Origin: an uncultured bacterium
Lineage (GTDB): Bacteria > Myxococcota_A > UBA9042 > PHBI01
NCBI GenBank assembly: GCA_938040325.1
Contig: CALHXW010000362.1
Span: forward strand, 1 to 32,141
Length of the DNA stretch: 32,141 nt
Direction: 5' to 3'
Below, in pieces: positions 1-9,200 of the stretch. The position numbers were made by a program, and so were the translations under genes. Below the pieces are notes generated by a model. That model ran no database searches and was not told the origin of the DNA. It worked only from the letters and a program-made list of their open reading frames with translations. Position 1 is the stretch's first letter. Each line of letters begins with the position of its first letter.

Positions 1-1
1 T

Positions 2-1540
2 CGACCTGCTGGCGGCATCTACGCGCTGACCCCATCCCGTGTGCTGGTCGTGGGTGCCGACGGCCGAGTCACCGAAGCGGACTTCTCGCGCGAGCTGGAC
101 GCGATGAGCGTCGCGCGCGACGGCACCCTGTTGATCGCACACGACGACGCGGTGTGGCGCGGCAAAGAGGGCGCGCTGTCTCCGGTGTCCGAGAAGCTAC
201 CCAAACGATCGAGGCTCGCGCGGCTGTCGGTGTCGCCATCCGGGCACGCGTGGGTGCCGGCAATGAACGGCCGTGAGCTGCAGCGACTGGCGCCAACGCC
301 AGACGCTCGATGGGAGACGCTCGAGGTCGGTCATGGCGTCAGTAGCATCGCCTTCGCCCCTGACGGCCAGGTATGGGGCGCGGGACGACGGTCCCTGGTT
401 CGCTGGAGTGCCGACGACAACGACTGGCAGCCAGTCACGGAGTTCCGAAGCATGACGCGCCGCCGGCGCGTTGCTGTCTCAAGCGACGGCACCGTGTGGG
501 CGACTCACGGCGGCGGCGGGCTGCTGATCTACCGAACCGATGGCCTCGAAAAGCGCATGTCGAAGCGCAACGGCACGTTTCCCGCCGCCGAGCTGGGCCC
601 GTGGGCACTCGATGGAGCTGGGCGCGCGTGGATCGCCACAGACGACGGGCTGGTCGTGGTGCAGCCAAACGGCGAGCTGACCCACCTCAAGCAGGGCACG
701 ATCCCTCATCTCAGCGGCCGGGTCCGAGCCGTGATTGCCAGCGGTCGTCCGAGCCTGCCACAGGTCGCGCCGGAACGTGCTGTTGGCAGCGTGCGAGGCC
801 GTGTGACGTTCGACGATGCTGACGAGACCGGAGCCCCCGCCAAACCGGAGGCGCTGACCGTGCACGCATGCGGCCGGATCGACTGGGGCGGCATGGGGTG
901 TCCGGAGACAAAGACGTGGCGTCGCGTCGCTCCGGTCTCAGCAGATGGCGCCTTCGAGATTGCCCAGGTCCCAGTCGGCCCCTTTGCCCTCGAGCTCTTC
1001 GCTGGTGCCGAGCGCCTGCAAGGGTCCCCGCGGACGAGCCAACGCATCGCCAGAGCTGGCGGCGTGGCAGACGTCGGCACCAGCTCGTGCTCCAAACGCA
1101 CGAGTGGAACGTGGTGGTGCCGAGACCTCAAACCGCGAGCGAGCGCTGCCACAAAGCGTCCGGGCAAGAAACGCACGAAGCGCAACAAGCGCGTGTCGCA
1201 GGCGCCGGATGGCGCGTTTGAGGTCGCCAGCGACGTGTTGGCGAAGGTCGAATCGAGGGTGCGGCTTGTACCGCACTACCGCGACGGCAAGCAGCAGGGC
1301 ATCAAGCTCGTCGGTGTGCGCCCTTCGAGCATCCTGCGTGAGCTCAGCATTCGCTCGGGCGATGTCTTGCTGGCCATGGACGGCATTCCCGTCGGCAAGC
1401 TCAGTAGCGACGAACTCACGGCGTGGCTTCGCGAGGCGGCCGGACGAGAGCGCTTCAGTCTGTCGCTCACGCGCGGCGGCCTCCCCATCGAGCTGACGGT
1501 CTTGGTGCGCCCGCCCAGCGTAGCGCCTGTCTCTCCTTAG
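2..1540 (+). CDS. Beta-propeller / GspC-like PDZ domain protein (5' end missing)
   Basis: The frame is open to the left edge and reads in phase from base 2. The GTG at 41 sits inside a propeller-like strand, so the true start lies outside the window. About 512 residues are visible. The first ~240 residues contain repeated blade-like strands ending in Trp and Gly (DGQVWGAG, DGTVWATH, GRAWIATDDG), resembling two-component-regulator or NHL-type propellers. Next comes a carboxypeptidase-regulatory (transthyretin-like) sandwich with SVRGRVTF and GAFEIAQVP, then a very basic linker (KRPGKKRTKRNKR). The C-terminal ~100 residues form a PDZ domain whose core (RLVPHYRDGKQQGIKL, then VRPSSIL, then SGDVLLAMDG) resembles the PDZ of type II secretion protein GspC more than the HtrA type. 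Function is unknown. A periplasmic or secreted protein-interaction role is inferred. The stop is followed by 276 bp before the ABC exporter genes. Confidence 0.75.
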   Translation, partial: RPAGGIYALTPSRVLVVGADGRVTEADFSRELDAMSVARDGTLLIAHDDAVWRGKEGALSPVSEKLPKRSRLARLSVSPSGHAWVPAMNGRELQRLAPTPDARWETLEVGHGVSSIAFAPDGQVWGAGRRSLVRWSADDNDWQPVTEFRSMTRRRRVAVSSDGTVWATHGGGGLLIYRTDGLEKRMSKRNGTFPAAELGPWALDGAGRAWIATDDGLVVVQPNGELTHLKQGTIPHLSGRVRAVIASGRPSLPQVAPERAVGSVRGRVTFDDADETGAPAKPEALTVHACGRIDWGGMGCPETKTWRRVAPVSADGAFEIAQVPVGPFALELFAGAERLQGSPRTSQRIARAGGVADVGTSSCSKRTSGTWWCRDLKPRASAATKRPGKKRTKRNKRVSQAPDGAFEVASDVLAKVESRVRLVPHYRDGKQQGIKLVGVRPSSILRELSIRSGDVLLAMDGIPVGKLSSDELTAWLREAAGRERFSLSLTRGGLPIELTVLVRPPSVAPVSP

Positions 1541-1737
1541 GCTTGCCAACCCTGCTGGCGCGTTGTGGCGGAGCGACAGGGCCTCCGCGGAGGTAGAACT
1601 GGACGTGGCCGACTTCGGCCGAGACCGGAGGTCATGAGCCGCGCAGTGATTCGTCACGCCCCATGAACTTCTGCTCGTGTCACGGTGTTGAGGGGCTGTC
1701 GCCCGCTCGGCTGTGAGCGCGGCGCAGCGGTTCTCGC

Positions 1738-1765
1738 GTGACAACCCTGCCCAGCCGTCTATCAT
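1738..1765 (+). promoter_or_regulatory. Sigma70-like promoter of the ABC exporter operon
   Basis: GTGACA at 1738-1743 matches the -35 consensus in five of six positions. TATCAT at 1760-1765 matches the -10 consensus in five of six. The spacer is 16 bp. Transcription would start near 1772, about 45 bp before the ATG at 1817. Good matches are rare in DNA this GC-rich, and the position fits. It has not been tested, and sigma specificity in this lineage is assumed. Confidence 0.5.
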
Positions 1766-1816
1766 CCGGCGCCGGGCGAGGCTGTCAGCAGCCGCGCGAC
1801 ATGAGGGAGGTAGCGA

Positions 1817-2524
1817 ATGGTGCTGCAGGCACAAGGCCTGGTGAAGCGATATGGCGACTTCGAAGCGCTGCGAGGGCTCGACCTTGAGGTCGGTGCTGGC
1901 GAGGTCTTCTGTCTGCTAGGCGCCAATGGCGCGGGCAAGACGACGACGATCCAGCTCTTCTTGGGGTTCATCGAGCCGTCGGCCGGCAGCGCCAAGATCA
2001 AGGGCATGGAGGTCCGAGACCACGCGCTCGAGACCAAGCGCCTGCTCGCCTACATCCCTGAGAACGTCATGCTCTACCCGAACCTGACGGGGCTAGAGAA
2101 CCTCGAGTACTTTGCGACGCTCGCTGGCTGCAAGGACCTCAGCGACGACGGTCTGCGCGCGACGCTCAAGCGCGCTGGACTGCCGGACGACTTCGTCGAG
2201 CGGCCCGTCGGCAACTACTCCAAGGGCATGCGCCAGAAGGTGGGCATCGCCATGGCGATCCAGCGCCAAGCGGAGCTGCTCTTGCTCGATGAGCCGACGT
2301 CCGGGCTGGACCCCAAGGCATCCAACGAGTTCTCGCAGCTTGTCGCGACCCTACGCGACGAAGGCGTGGCGGTCTTGATGGCAACGCACGACCTCTTCCG
2401 CTCTCGTGAGGTCGGCACCCACATCGGCATCATGAAGCGCGGCAAGCTCGTGGCCCGCTTCGACGCCAAAGACGTCTCTCACAACGACCTCGAGCGTATC
2501 TACCTCGAGCACATGCACGACTGA
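1817..2524 (+). CDS. ABC transporter ATP-binding protein (exporter type)
   Basis: This 235-residue nucleotide-binding subunit should power the two permeases encoded just downstream. It has the Walker A motif GANGAGKT (residues 35-42), a signature loop YSKGMRQKV (134-142, with K-G-M in place of S-G-G as is common in ABC-2 exporters), Walker B LLLLDEP (154-160) followed by TSGLD, and the switch histidine in ATHD (H191). Length is typical of a stand-alone cytoplasmic ATPase. The ATG at 1817 is preceded by GGGAGG at 1805-1810, a strong ribosome binding site at good distance. The stop is five bases from the next start. The family covers multidrug, antibiotic, polysaccharide and NosF-like exporters, so the substrate cannot be read from this protein. 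Confidence 0.93.
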   Translation: MVLQAQGLVKRYGDFEALRGLDLEVGAGEVFCLLGANGAGKTTTIQLFLGFIEPSAGSAKIKGMEVRDHALETKRLLAYIPENVMLYPNLTGLENLEYFATLAGCKDLSDDGLRATLKRAGLPDDFVERPVGNYSKGMRQKVGIAMAIQRQAELLLLDEPTSGLDPKASNEFSQLVATLRDEGVAVLMATHDLFRSREVGTHIGIMKRGKLVARFDAKDVSHNDLERIYLEHMHD

Positions 2525-2529
2525 GCCCG

Positions 2530-3960
2530 ATGAAGTTCACTCAACTCGTAGGCGCCATCGCCAAAAAAGAGATCCGCGAGATCGCGCGTGACGGCCGGAT
2601 GCGTCTGCTCGGCGGCATCGTCGTCCTGCTGGCACTCGCCGCCCTCGCCTTTGGAACCCAGCAGACGCTGCGGGCTCAGCACGAACGCGAGCACGCATCC
2701 GAGCGCGCGGAGGAGCAGTGGGAGGGGCAAGGCGAGAAGAACCCGCACGTCGCCGCTCACTACGGCACCCACGTGTTCGCACCGACAAGCGCTATCACCG
2801 CCATCGATCCCGGCGTGTCGCCCTACCTCGGGCGCGCGGTGAAGATTCAGGCCCATCAGCGCGGCATCGCGACCTTCTCCGAAGCCCAGGACAGCGGCCA
2901 ACGACCGGGCTCGTTCTCGGTAGCGATCGTCCTGCTTCAGCTTGTGCCGCTGCTCATCATTGCCCTCGGCTACGGCCTGTGGAGCCTAGAGCGCGAGCGC
3001 GGGACCCTGCGGCAGCTGCTCAGCACTGGCGTTGACCGCCGTGCGCTCCTGTGGGGCAAGACGCTGGCGCTCTTTGTGGTCCTTGCCATTCTCTTGGTGC
3101 CTGCCGCCATCGTCATCCTGGGCGTGCTCTGGTGGCTGGGCGGTGGCGACGGAGACACCATCCTGCGCCTGGGACTGCTCGGCTCTCAGTATGCAATCTA
3201 CTTCGGGATCTTCGCGGGTTTGACGCTCTACGCGTCGGCCGCAGCCCGCTCTTCGAGGGCCGCGCTGGTCATCATGATCGGCGTCTGGGGCCTCTTCTGC
3301 CTCGTGACACCGCGCGCTGCCACGGAGCTCGCCGCGGCGCTGCGCCCGCTGCCAAGCCAGGCTGAGCTCGCACGCGACGTGGCTCACAGCCTGGAGAAAG
3401 GCATCGACGGCAAGACCGACCGAGAGATCGCTGTCGAGGCGATTGTCGAGGACATGATGGCCGAGCAAGGAATGTCGGCCACCGGCATGATGGTCGACGA
3501 GTCCTACCTAGAGGGCCTCAATCTTCAGGCGGAGGCCAAGTGGGAAGACCAGGTCTTCGACCACCACTTGCGGCTCCTTGACGACCGCATCGCCGCCCAA
3601 GAAGAGCTTGTCGCGTATGCCGGCTTTGTCTCGCCGTTCATGGCCATGCGCTCGGTGTCTGCGGGTCTCTCCGGCACCGACGTCGCCCACCACCGGCACT
3701 TCACCGAGCACGCGGAAGAGTATCGCAAAGCGCTCATCTTGCAGCTCAACGAGGCGTTCGCCGCCAACGCCGGAACCGACGGCTGGAACTACCGTGCAGG
3801 TGCCGAGACGTGGAAGGACGCACCAGCGTTCACCTACCAGTCGCCTGGCGCCTCGTTCGCCATCCGTACCCACCTTGTCAGCATCATCGCTTTGCTCTTG
3901 TGGCTGCTGGTCGCTTTCGGCCTCGCAATCCGTTCTGCCAAGCGGGTGAGGGTCGTATGA
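2530..3960 (+). CDS. ABC-2 / DUF3526-type permease, first subunit
   Basis: The 476-residue membrane subunit is predicted to form the translocation pore with its downstream paralogue. One membrane segment lies near residues 27-43. A ~90-residue extracytoplasmic region follows, then four segments between about 130 and 263 and a second large extracytoplasmic region (~265-440). A final segment is near 448-468 with a short basic tail (RSAKRVRVV). The motif LERERGTLRQLLS after the second segment is a hallmark of ABC-2 permeases of the DUF3526/NosY-like group. The related sequence ERERGTLAMLLS in the next gene shows they arose by duplication. No strong ribosome binding site is seen. Five bases separate it from the ATPase stop, so translational coupling is likely. 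Substrate is unknown. Confidence 0.85.
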   Translation: MKFTQLVGAIAKKEIREIARDGRMRLLGGIVVLLALAALAFGTQQTLRAQHEREHASERAEEQWEGQGEKNPHVAAHYGTHVFAPTSAITAIDPGVSPYLGRAVKIQAHQRGIATFSEAQDSGQRPGSFSVAIVLLQLVPLLIIALGYGLWSLERERGTLRQLLSTGVDRRALLWGKTLALFVVLAILLVPAAIVILGVLWWLGGGDGDTILRLGLLGSQYAIYFGIFAGLTLYASAAARSSRAALVIMIGVWGLFCLVTPRAATELAAALRPLPSQAELARDVAHSLEKGIDGKTDREIAVEAIVEDMMAEQGMSATGMMVDESYLEGLNLQAEAKWEDQVFDHHLRLLDDRIAAQEELVAYAGFVSPFMAMRSVSAGLSGTDVAHHRHFTEHAEEYRKALILQLNEAFAANAGTDGWNYRAGAETWKDAPAFTYQSPGASFAIRTHLVSIIALLLWLLVAFGLAIRSAKRVRVV

Positions 3961-5381
3961 AGAGCGTGTGGAAAACGGTCCTCCGGCTCGAGTGGCGCAT
4001 CCTCAAGCGCGACCGCGCAGCCCTCGCTGTGCTGGCCCTCTTCGCGGTGTTTCTGGTGGTCGCCGCCTACGCTGGCGGGCGACAGGCTGCCACCGTCGAG
4101 CGCGGTCTCGACCGCGCCCAGGCGGACGAATCGGCCCGGCTTGGCGAGCTTCAGGCAAAGCTCACCACGCTCCACGGCACCGATAAGCCGCTGATGTCGG
4201 CCGACCCACGAAGCGCCATCTGGATGGGCCAAAAGGGTGCGGCGAGCCTCGCTGTCTTACCGCCGGCCCCGCTGGCGCCGCTCGCCGTCGGCCAGCGCGA
4301 CCTGCATCCACAAGCGATCCGCGTCAACACCGACGTGCACCTCACGTCCGAGCGCGAGACCGAGACCGCTATGTCGGCGCCGACCCGCCTCAGAACGGGA
4401 GCGTTCGACCCGGCGTTCCTCTTCGTCGTGCTCTTTCCGCTTGTGATCATCGCGCTCAGCTACGAGCTCCTCAGCGGCGAACGCGAGCGGGGCACGCTCG
4501 CGATGCTCCTGTCACAGCCGGTGTCTCAGCGCGCCCTCGTGTTGGGCAAAGCGGGCGCGCGCGCCATCGCGCTGTGTGGAGTGACGCTGCTCTTTGCCGT
4601 GCTTGGGCTCGTGGTCGGCGGCGCAGACCTCGGCAGCGGCGCGGCATGGCTGCACGTGGGGCTCTACTCCGCCGTGCTCGTCGCCTGGGCGCTCTTCTGG
4701 TTCGCTGCTGCGGTGGCCGTGAACTCGCTGGGCGGAACGTCGGCCCGCAACGCGCTGACGCTGGTCGGCGCCTGGTTGGTTCTCGTCGTGGTCGTTCCCG
4801 GCCTTGTGACGGTGGCCGTCGACACGATCTATCCCCCGCCCTCCCGCATTGAGCTGGTCCATGAGGCCCGCGAGTCGGCGCGTGAGGTCGAGCAGAAGCT
4901 CTCGGGCCTCGAGGGCCGCCACGACATGAACACCAAGACCAAGGACTACGCCAATCGCGTGGTCGCCGTGCAGGAGGAGCTCGCTCAGCGCTCGGCGCCG
5001 GTTCTTGATGAGATGCGGGCACAGCTCCGACAGCGTCAAGAGGTCACCGACGTGCTCCGGTTTGTCTCGCCTGCCATGATCGTGCAGCTCGCCTTCGAAG
5101 ACGTTGCCGGCTCGGGTGCGACGCGTCATCAGCGCTTCGAGGAGCAGGTCGACGACTTCCACAAAGACTTCCGAGCGTTCTTCGTCTCAAAGATTCGAGA
5201 CGGCAACATCTTGACCCCGACCGACTTGATCGCCGTACCGACGCTTACGTTTGAAGAAGAGCCAGCCTCGACCCTCATCGGCCGTGTCGCTGTCGGCATT
5301 GTGGTGCTCTTGGTGCTGGCAGGCCTGTTGCTGGCCTTCGCTTGGCCACGACTTCAGCGGATCGGACGCTTGACGCGCTGA
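3957..5381 (+). CDS. ABC-2 / DUF3526-type permease, second subunit
   Basis: Start is the ATG at 3957, overlapping the previous stop as ATGA (4 bp). The frame is open further upstream, but the N-terminus from here (KSVWKTVLRLEWRILKRDR) aligns in character with the paralogue's cytoplasmic start. The 474-residue protein repeats the layout of its neighbour: one N-terminal membrane segment, a periplasmic stretch rich in charged residues, a cluster of segments around the motif GERERGTLAMLLS, another ~150-residue periplasmic region with helical Glu/Gln/Arg-rich sequence, and a last segment before a short basic tail. Two different permeases with one ATPase suggest a heterodimeric pore with an ATPase homodimer. 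No associated periplasmic or substrate-specific gene is visible, so the cargo is open. Confidence 0.85.
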   Translation: MKSVWKTVLRLEWRILKRDRAALAVLALFAVFLVVAAYAGGRQAATVERGLDRAQADESARLGELQAKLTTLHGTDKPLMSADPRSAIWMGQKGAASLAVLPPAPLAPLAVGQRDLHPQAIRVNTDVHLTSERETETAMSAPTRLRTGAFDPAFLFVVLFPLVIIALSYELLSGERERGTLAMLLSQPVSQRALVLGKAGARAIALCGVTLLFAVLGLVVGGADLGSGAAWLHVGLYSAVLVAWALFWFAAAVAVNSLGGTSARNALTLVGAWLVLVVVVPGLVTVAVDTIYPPPSRIELVHEARESAREVEQKLSGLEGRHDMNTKTKDYANRVVAVQEELAQRSAPVLDEMRAQLRQRQEVTDVLRFVSPAMIVQLAFEDVAGSGATRHQRFEEQVDDFHKDFRAFFVSKIRDGNILTPTDLIAVPTLTFEEEPASTLIGRVAVGIVVLLVLAGLLLAFAWPRLQRIGRLTR

Positions 5382-5452
5382 GCCATCCGCAGGACGCGGA
5401 GCGACGGCACAAAACCACCTGCTCAAAGCGACGCCTGGGTAACCGGTTTCGG

Positions 5453-5464
5453 TCAGACGTCTGA
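5453..5464. promoter_or_regulatory. Perfect 12-bp palindrome between the permease gene and ppa
   Basis: TCAGACGTCTGA is a perfect inverted repeat in the 220-bp space between the exporter and the pyrophosphatase gene. Directly after it, TCGGG (5465-5469) and CCCGA (5474-5478) can form a small stem with a four-base loop, without a clear T-run. The palindrome could be an operator for ppa, or the pair could help end exporter transcription. This is inference from symmetry alone. Confidence 0.3.
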
Positions 5465-5601
5465 TCGGGTCTGCCCGACGCCCTTGCCCCCTTCCTTAGC
5501 CGCTGGGGTGCATGGCGCCTGGCCGAGCCAAGAGACGCCACGGCACATGATGCTTGCATGATGACGCGCCGTGTCGACAATGCCCCACCCGGAGGTACCC
5601 G

Positions 5602-6153
5602 ATGGCCCATCCATGGCACGATCTACCCAACAATCCTGACACCGCCGCCGAAGGCTTCAACGTCGTCATCGAGATCCCGAAGGGATCGAAGGTGAAGTAC
5701 GAGCTCGACAAGCCCTCAGGTCTGCTGCGCGTCGACCGCATCCTGTACTCGTCTGTGGTCTACCCCGCCAACTATGGGTTCTTGCCTCGCACCTACTGCG
5801 ATGACGGCGACCCGCTTGACGTGCTCGTTCTTGGCAGTGAGCCCGTCGTGCCGATGGCGATCATGGAAGTCCGAGCCATCGGGCTCATGCGCATGCTCGA
5901 CGGCGGAGAAGCCGACGACAAGATCATCGCGGTCCACCGCCATGACCCCGCCTTCAACGGCTACACCGACATCGAGCAGCTGCCTAACCACATCTCGCTT
6001 GAGATGCGGCGCTTCTTTCAGGACTACAAAGCCCTGGAAGCAGGCAAGACGGTCGAGGTCGACAAGCTGCGCGGCGCCGCGGACGCGCTCAAGGTCGTGA
6101 CCGAGGCCATGGCCCTCTACCGCACCGAAGAGCACAAGCTCCGCGGCTGGTAG
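5602..6153 (+). CDS. ppa: Inorganic pyrophosphatase, family I
   Basis: This is a soluble cytoplasmic enzyme hydrolysing pyrophosphate to phosphate, which drives biosynthetic reactions forward. The 183-residue protein has the family I signature DGDPLDV (residues 68-74) with its metal-binding aspartates. It also has the upstream [11 protein letters not shown] block (E24, K30, E34) and [16 protein letters not shown], all typical of the bacterial hexameric type. The frame is open from 5554, but the ATG at 5602 is chosen because GGAGG lies at 5591-5595 and the protein then has normal length. It is monocistronic: 220 bp from the exporter and convergent with the giant gene on the other strand, 56 bp away. 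The PRPP-consuming step of the purine block releases pyrophosphate, but that block is too distant to imply co-regulation. Confidence 0.96.
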   Translation: MAHPWHDLPNNPDTAAEGFNVVIEIPKGSKVKYELDKPSGLLRVDRILYSSVVYPANYGFLPRTYCDDGDPLDVLVLGSEPVVPMAIMEVRAIGLMRMLDGGEADDKIIAVHRHDPAFNGYTDIEQLPNHISLEMRRFFQDYKALEAGKTVEVDKLRGAADALKVVTEAMALYRTEEHKLRGW

Positions 6154-6163
6154 GACACTCGAA

Positions 6164-6191
6164 GACCGCACGCGCATGAGCGCGCGCGGTC
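6164..6191. terminator. Hairpin between convergent ppa and giant gene
   Basis: Two 12-base arms (6164-6175 and 6180-6191) flank a four-base loop. On the minus strand they pair fully with one G-U wobble. On the plus strand there is one A-C mismatch. The hairpin lies 10 bp after the ppa stop and 18 bp after the end of the opposing gene. Neither side has a U-tract, so it is not a canonical Rho-independent terminator. It may block read-through in both directions or protect 3' ends. Confidence 0.4.
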
Positions 6192-6209
6192 GCCAAGCTC
6201 AGCCCACAG

Positions 6210-9200
6210 TCAGACCGGCCGGCGCACGTCGGCGCGTCGCCGGCGCGCCCAGAGGCCAGCGAGCACCGCGAGCACAGCGACCAGGCTCCATGGGATCGGG
6301 CCACCGGCCGTACAGCCCGCGCCTCCCGTCGCTAGCAATCCCTCGTCCGGTGCGGCGTCGCACGCGTCGCCAAGCGGGTCCAGGTCCAAGTTGGCCTGCG
6401 CCGGATTGCCAACGAATGGGCAGTTGTCGACGCTGTCGACAACGCCGTCATCGTCGGTGTCTGGGTCAAGCGCCACCTCGCAGCTCACGGTCGTGCTGAG
6501 CCCCGAGGGATCCACGCCGGTGACCGCATAGGTCGCAACCACGGACGCGCCCACGCCACCGGTGAACACCACGTCGCCGTCGATGACCTCAAACGGGCAC
6601 GCGTCGTCTGCAAGGGCGCCTCCCTCACCGGATGTGGCGTCGCAGCTCGTGATCTGGACATCAAGGGTGACACCACACGCATCGCTGCCCGCAGGTCGCG
6701 CCGTGGCGCGGTCCACCTGCCACTCACCACAGGCGACCTCCGGTGCCGTCACGTCCACAACGATCAACGACGTCTCACAGGTTGCGCTGTTGCCCCGGTC
6801 ATCGGACGCCTCGAAGCCCACCGTGCTCGTGCCGACGGGGTACACATCTGGCTCGACTGACACCTGCACCGATCCCTCGCAGTCACGGGTCGCTGTCGCT
6901 GTCGCCACGCCCTCCCAGTCGCAGCGATCCGCTGGCGCTTCCACCTCGCGGGTCTCATCGCAGGTCAGCGCGAATGGCACCTCACAGATGAAGTCAACGA
7001 TCGTGAACGTCTCACTCGCAGGGCTCGGATCGCACTCGCCCGTCGCTGGGTTGCAGGTACGCACCTCGAAGGTATGCTCGCCGAGCGGCAGGTCGTCGTA
7101 GGTCACGGCGCCGCCATCGCAGGGCTCCCAGTCGCCGCCATCGAGCCGGCACTCGAACGTCGATGCCTCGGCGTCGCCTGGGTCTTCATAGGTCAACGCC
7201 ACGCTGCTGGTCTCGTGCACCTCGCCGTGAGGCTCGGACGTGATGGCCGTCTCGGGCACGCGGCTGTCGATGGTCCACGTGTAGGTCGCAGGGCTCTCGT
7301 CGGTGTTGCCTGCAGCATCTGTGGCCGCCACCCACAGCGTGTGCTCGCCGTCGCCGAGGCCATCGAAGAACTCGGTCGGGTCGCAGTCTGCATACTCCTC
7401 AGGCGCGGGCGGCGAGCTCTCGGGATCGAGCACACACGCGTAGGTCACGGGCGCCTCGTCGGAGCCGAAGCCAAACGTGGCGTCGTTGTCCGTCGAGGGG
7501 TCGCCAGGATGGACCTCGATGAACGTGTCGGGTGCGACGTCGTCGACGCTGAACACGCACGTTGCTGGCGTGGGGTCGGGGTTGCCACCGCCGTCGACCG
7601 CTCGCACCTGCAGGACATGCTCGCCCGCGCCCACATCGAACACGTCGCCGCTCTCACACGGGGCCCAGTCGCCGTCGTCGACCAAGCACTCAAAGCTGTC
7701 CCAGTCCGCGTCGAGCGGGTTGCTAAACGTCAACGTGACGACGCCGGAGCTGAGCACGGCGTCCGGGCAGCTCACCTGGGTGTCGAGCGGACCGCAGACA
7801 CTGCCGCCTTCGCCGTCACCGTCCACAAGCCCGTCGCAGTTCTCATCGGTGCTGTCACAGGTCTCGTCGACCGCACCCGCCGTGGGGTCGCAGCTATCGT
7901 TGAGCACGCCATCGTCGCATGAGGTCACGCCCATGTTGTCGCTGCAGATGCCGACGCCGCAGCTGGTGTCCTCAGCGACAAAGTCCTCGTCCACCGCGCC
8001 GTCGCAGTCCTCGTCGAGACCGTCGCAGAGCAGATCTTGCTCAAAGGCTGGTTCGAGCGGCTCGCACTGGGTCACCTCCTCGCCGTCAATGCACGTCTCC
8101 ACGCCGGCCGCCTCACAGGCGCCCACGCCACAAGTCACTGACGTCGCTGGGTAGTCGTCATCGGCCACGCCGTCGCAGTCCTCATCCACCCCATCGCAGG
8201 TCGCGTCGGTCTCGCTCGCCGGTGCATCGGGTTCGCAGCTATCGACCTCGACCCCTGCCAGGCAGCTCGTCTCCCCAGTGCTCATGCACGCCCCCACCCC
8301 ACAGGCGGTGGCCGCGCTCACGAACTCCTCGTCGACCTCGCCGTCACAGTCGTCATCGATGCCGTTGCAGGCAGTGTCCTCGCTCACTTCCGGCTCATTC
8401 GACTGGCAGTCGTCGACCTCTTCGCCGTCGACACATGTGTGCACGCCACCGGTCTCGCAGGCACCGACGCCACACGTGATCGGCGTCGCGGGGAAGTCGT
8501 CGTCGGCGACGCCATCGCAGTCTTGGTCAACGCCATCGCAGGTGGCGTCCGTGTCCGACGCAGGGGCACCCGCTAAGCATGAGTCTTGCGTTGCGCCGTC
8601 CACGCATGAGGTCTCCCCCGTGCTCGCGCACACGCCTTGGCCGCAGGTCGTCGCCTCGCCCACGAACTCTTCGTCGACCTCGCCGTCGCAGTCGTCGTCG
8701 ATTCCGTTGCACACTGTGTCTGCGTCGACGCTTGCCTCGCCGGGCGTGCACTGGTCGACCTCTTCGCCAGCCACACACGTATGGATCCCAGCCACTTCAC
8801 AGGCACCAACACCACAGGTGATCGCCGTCACGGGGAAGTCATCGTCGGCCACGCCGTCGCAGTCGGTGTCAACGCCGTCGCAGTCTACGTCCTCGGCCTC
8901 GATCGGCTCCCCAGCTTCGCAGGTGTCCTCGAGTGCACCGCCGACGCAGGACGTCACGCCGGTGCTCGCACAGACCCCGAGGCCGCAGCTTGTCGCTTCG
9001 CTGACAAACTCCTCATCGACCTCGCCGTCGCAGTCGTCATCGACCCCGTTGCAGACCGTGTCCACGTCGGTAGCAGGCTCGGCGGCGGTGCACTGGTCGA
9101 CCTCCTGACCGTCTACGCATGTGTGCACTCCAGCCGTCTCGCATGCACCGACGCCACAGGTGATCGGCGTTGCGGCAAAGTCGTCGTCCGCCACACCGTC

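Noticed and set aside
938-1834. 298-codon minus-strand frame across the PDZ gene and the following gap
   Set aside because: It is antisense to a frame with clear PDZ and propeller features, and its product has no recognisable domain.
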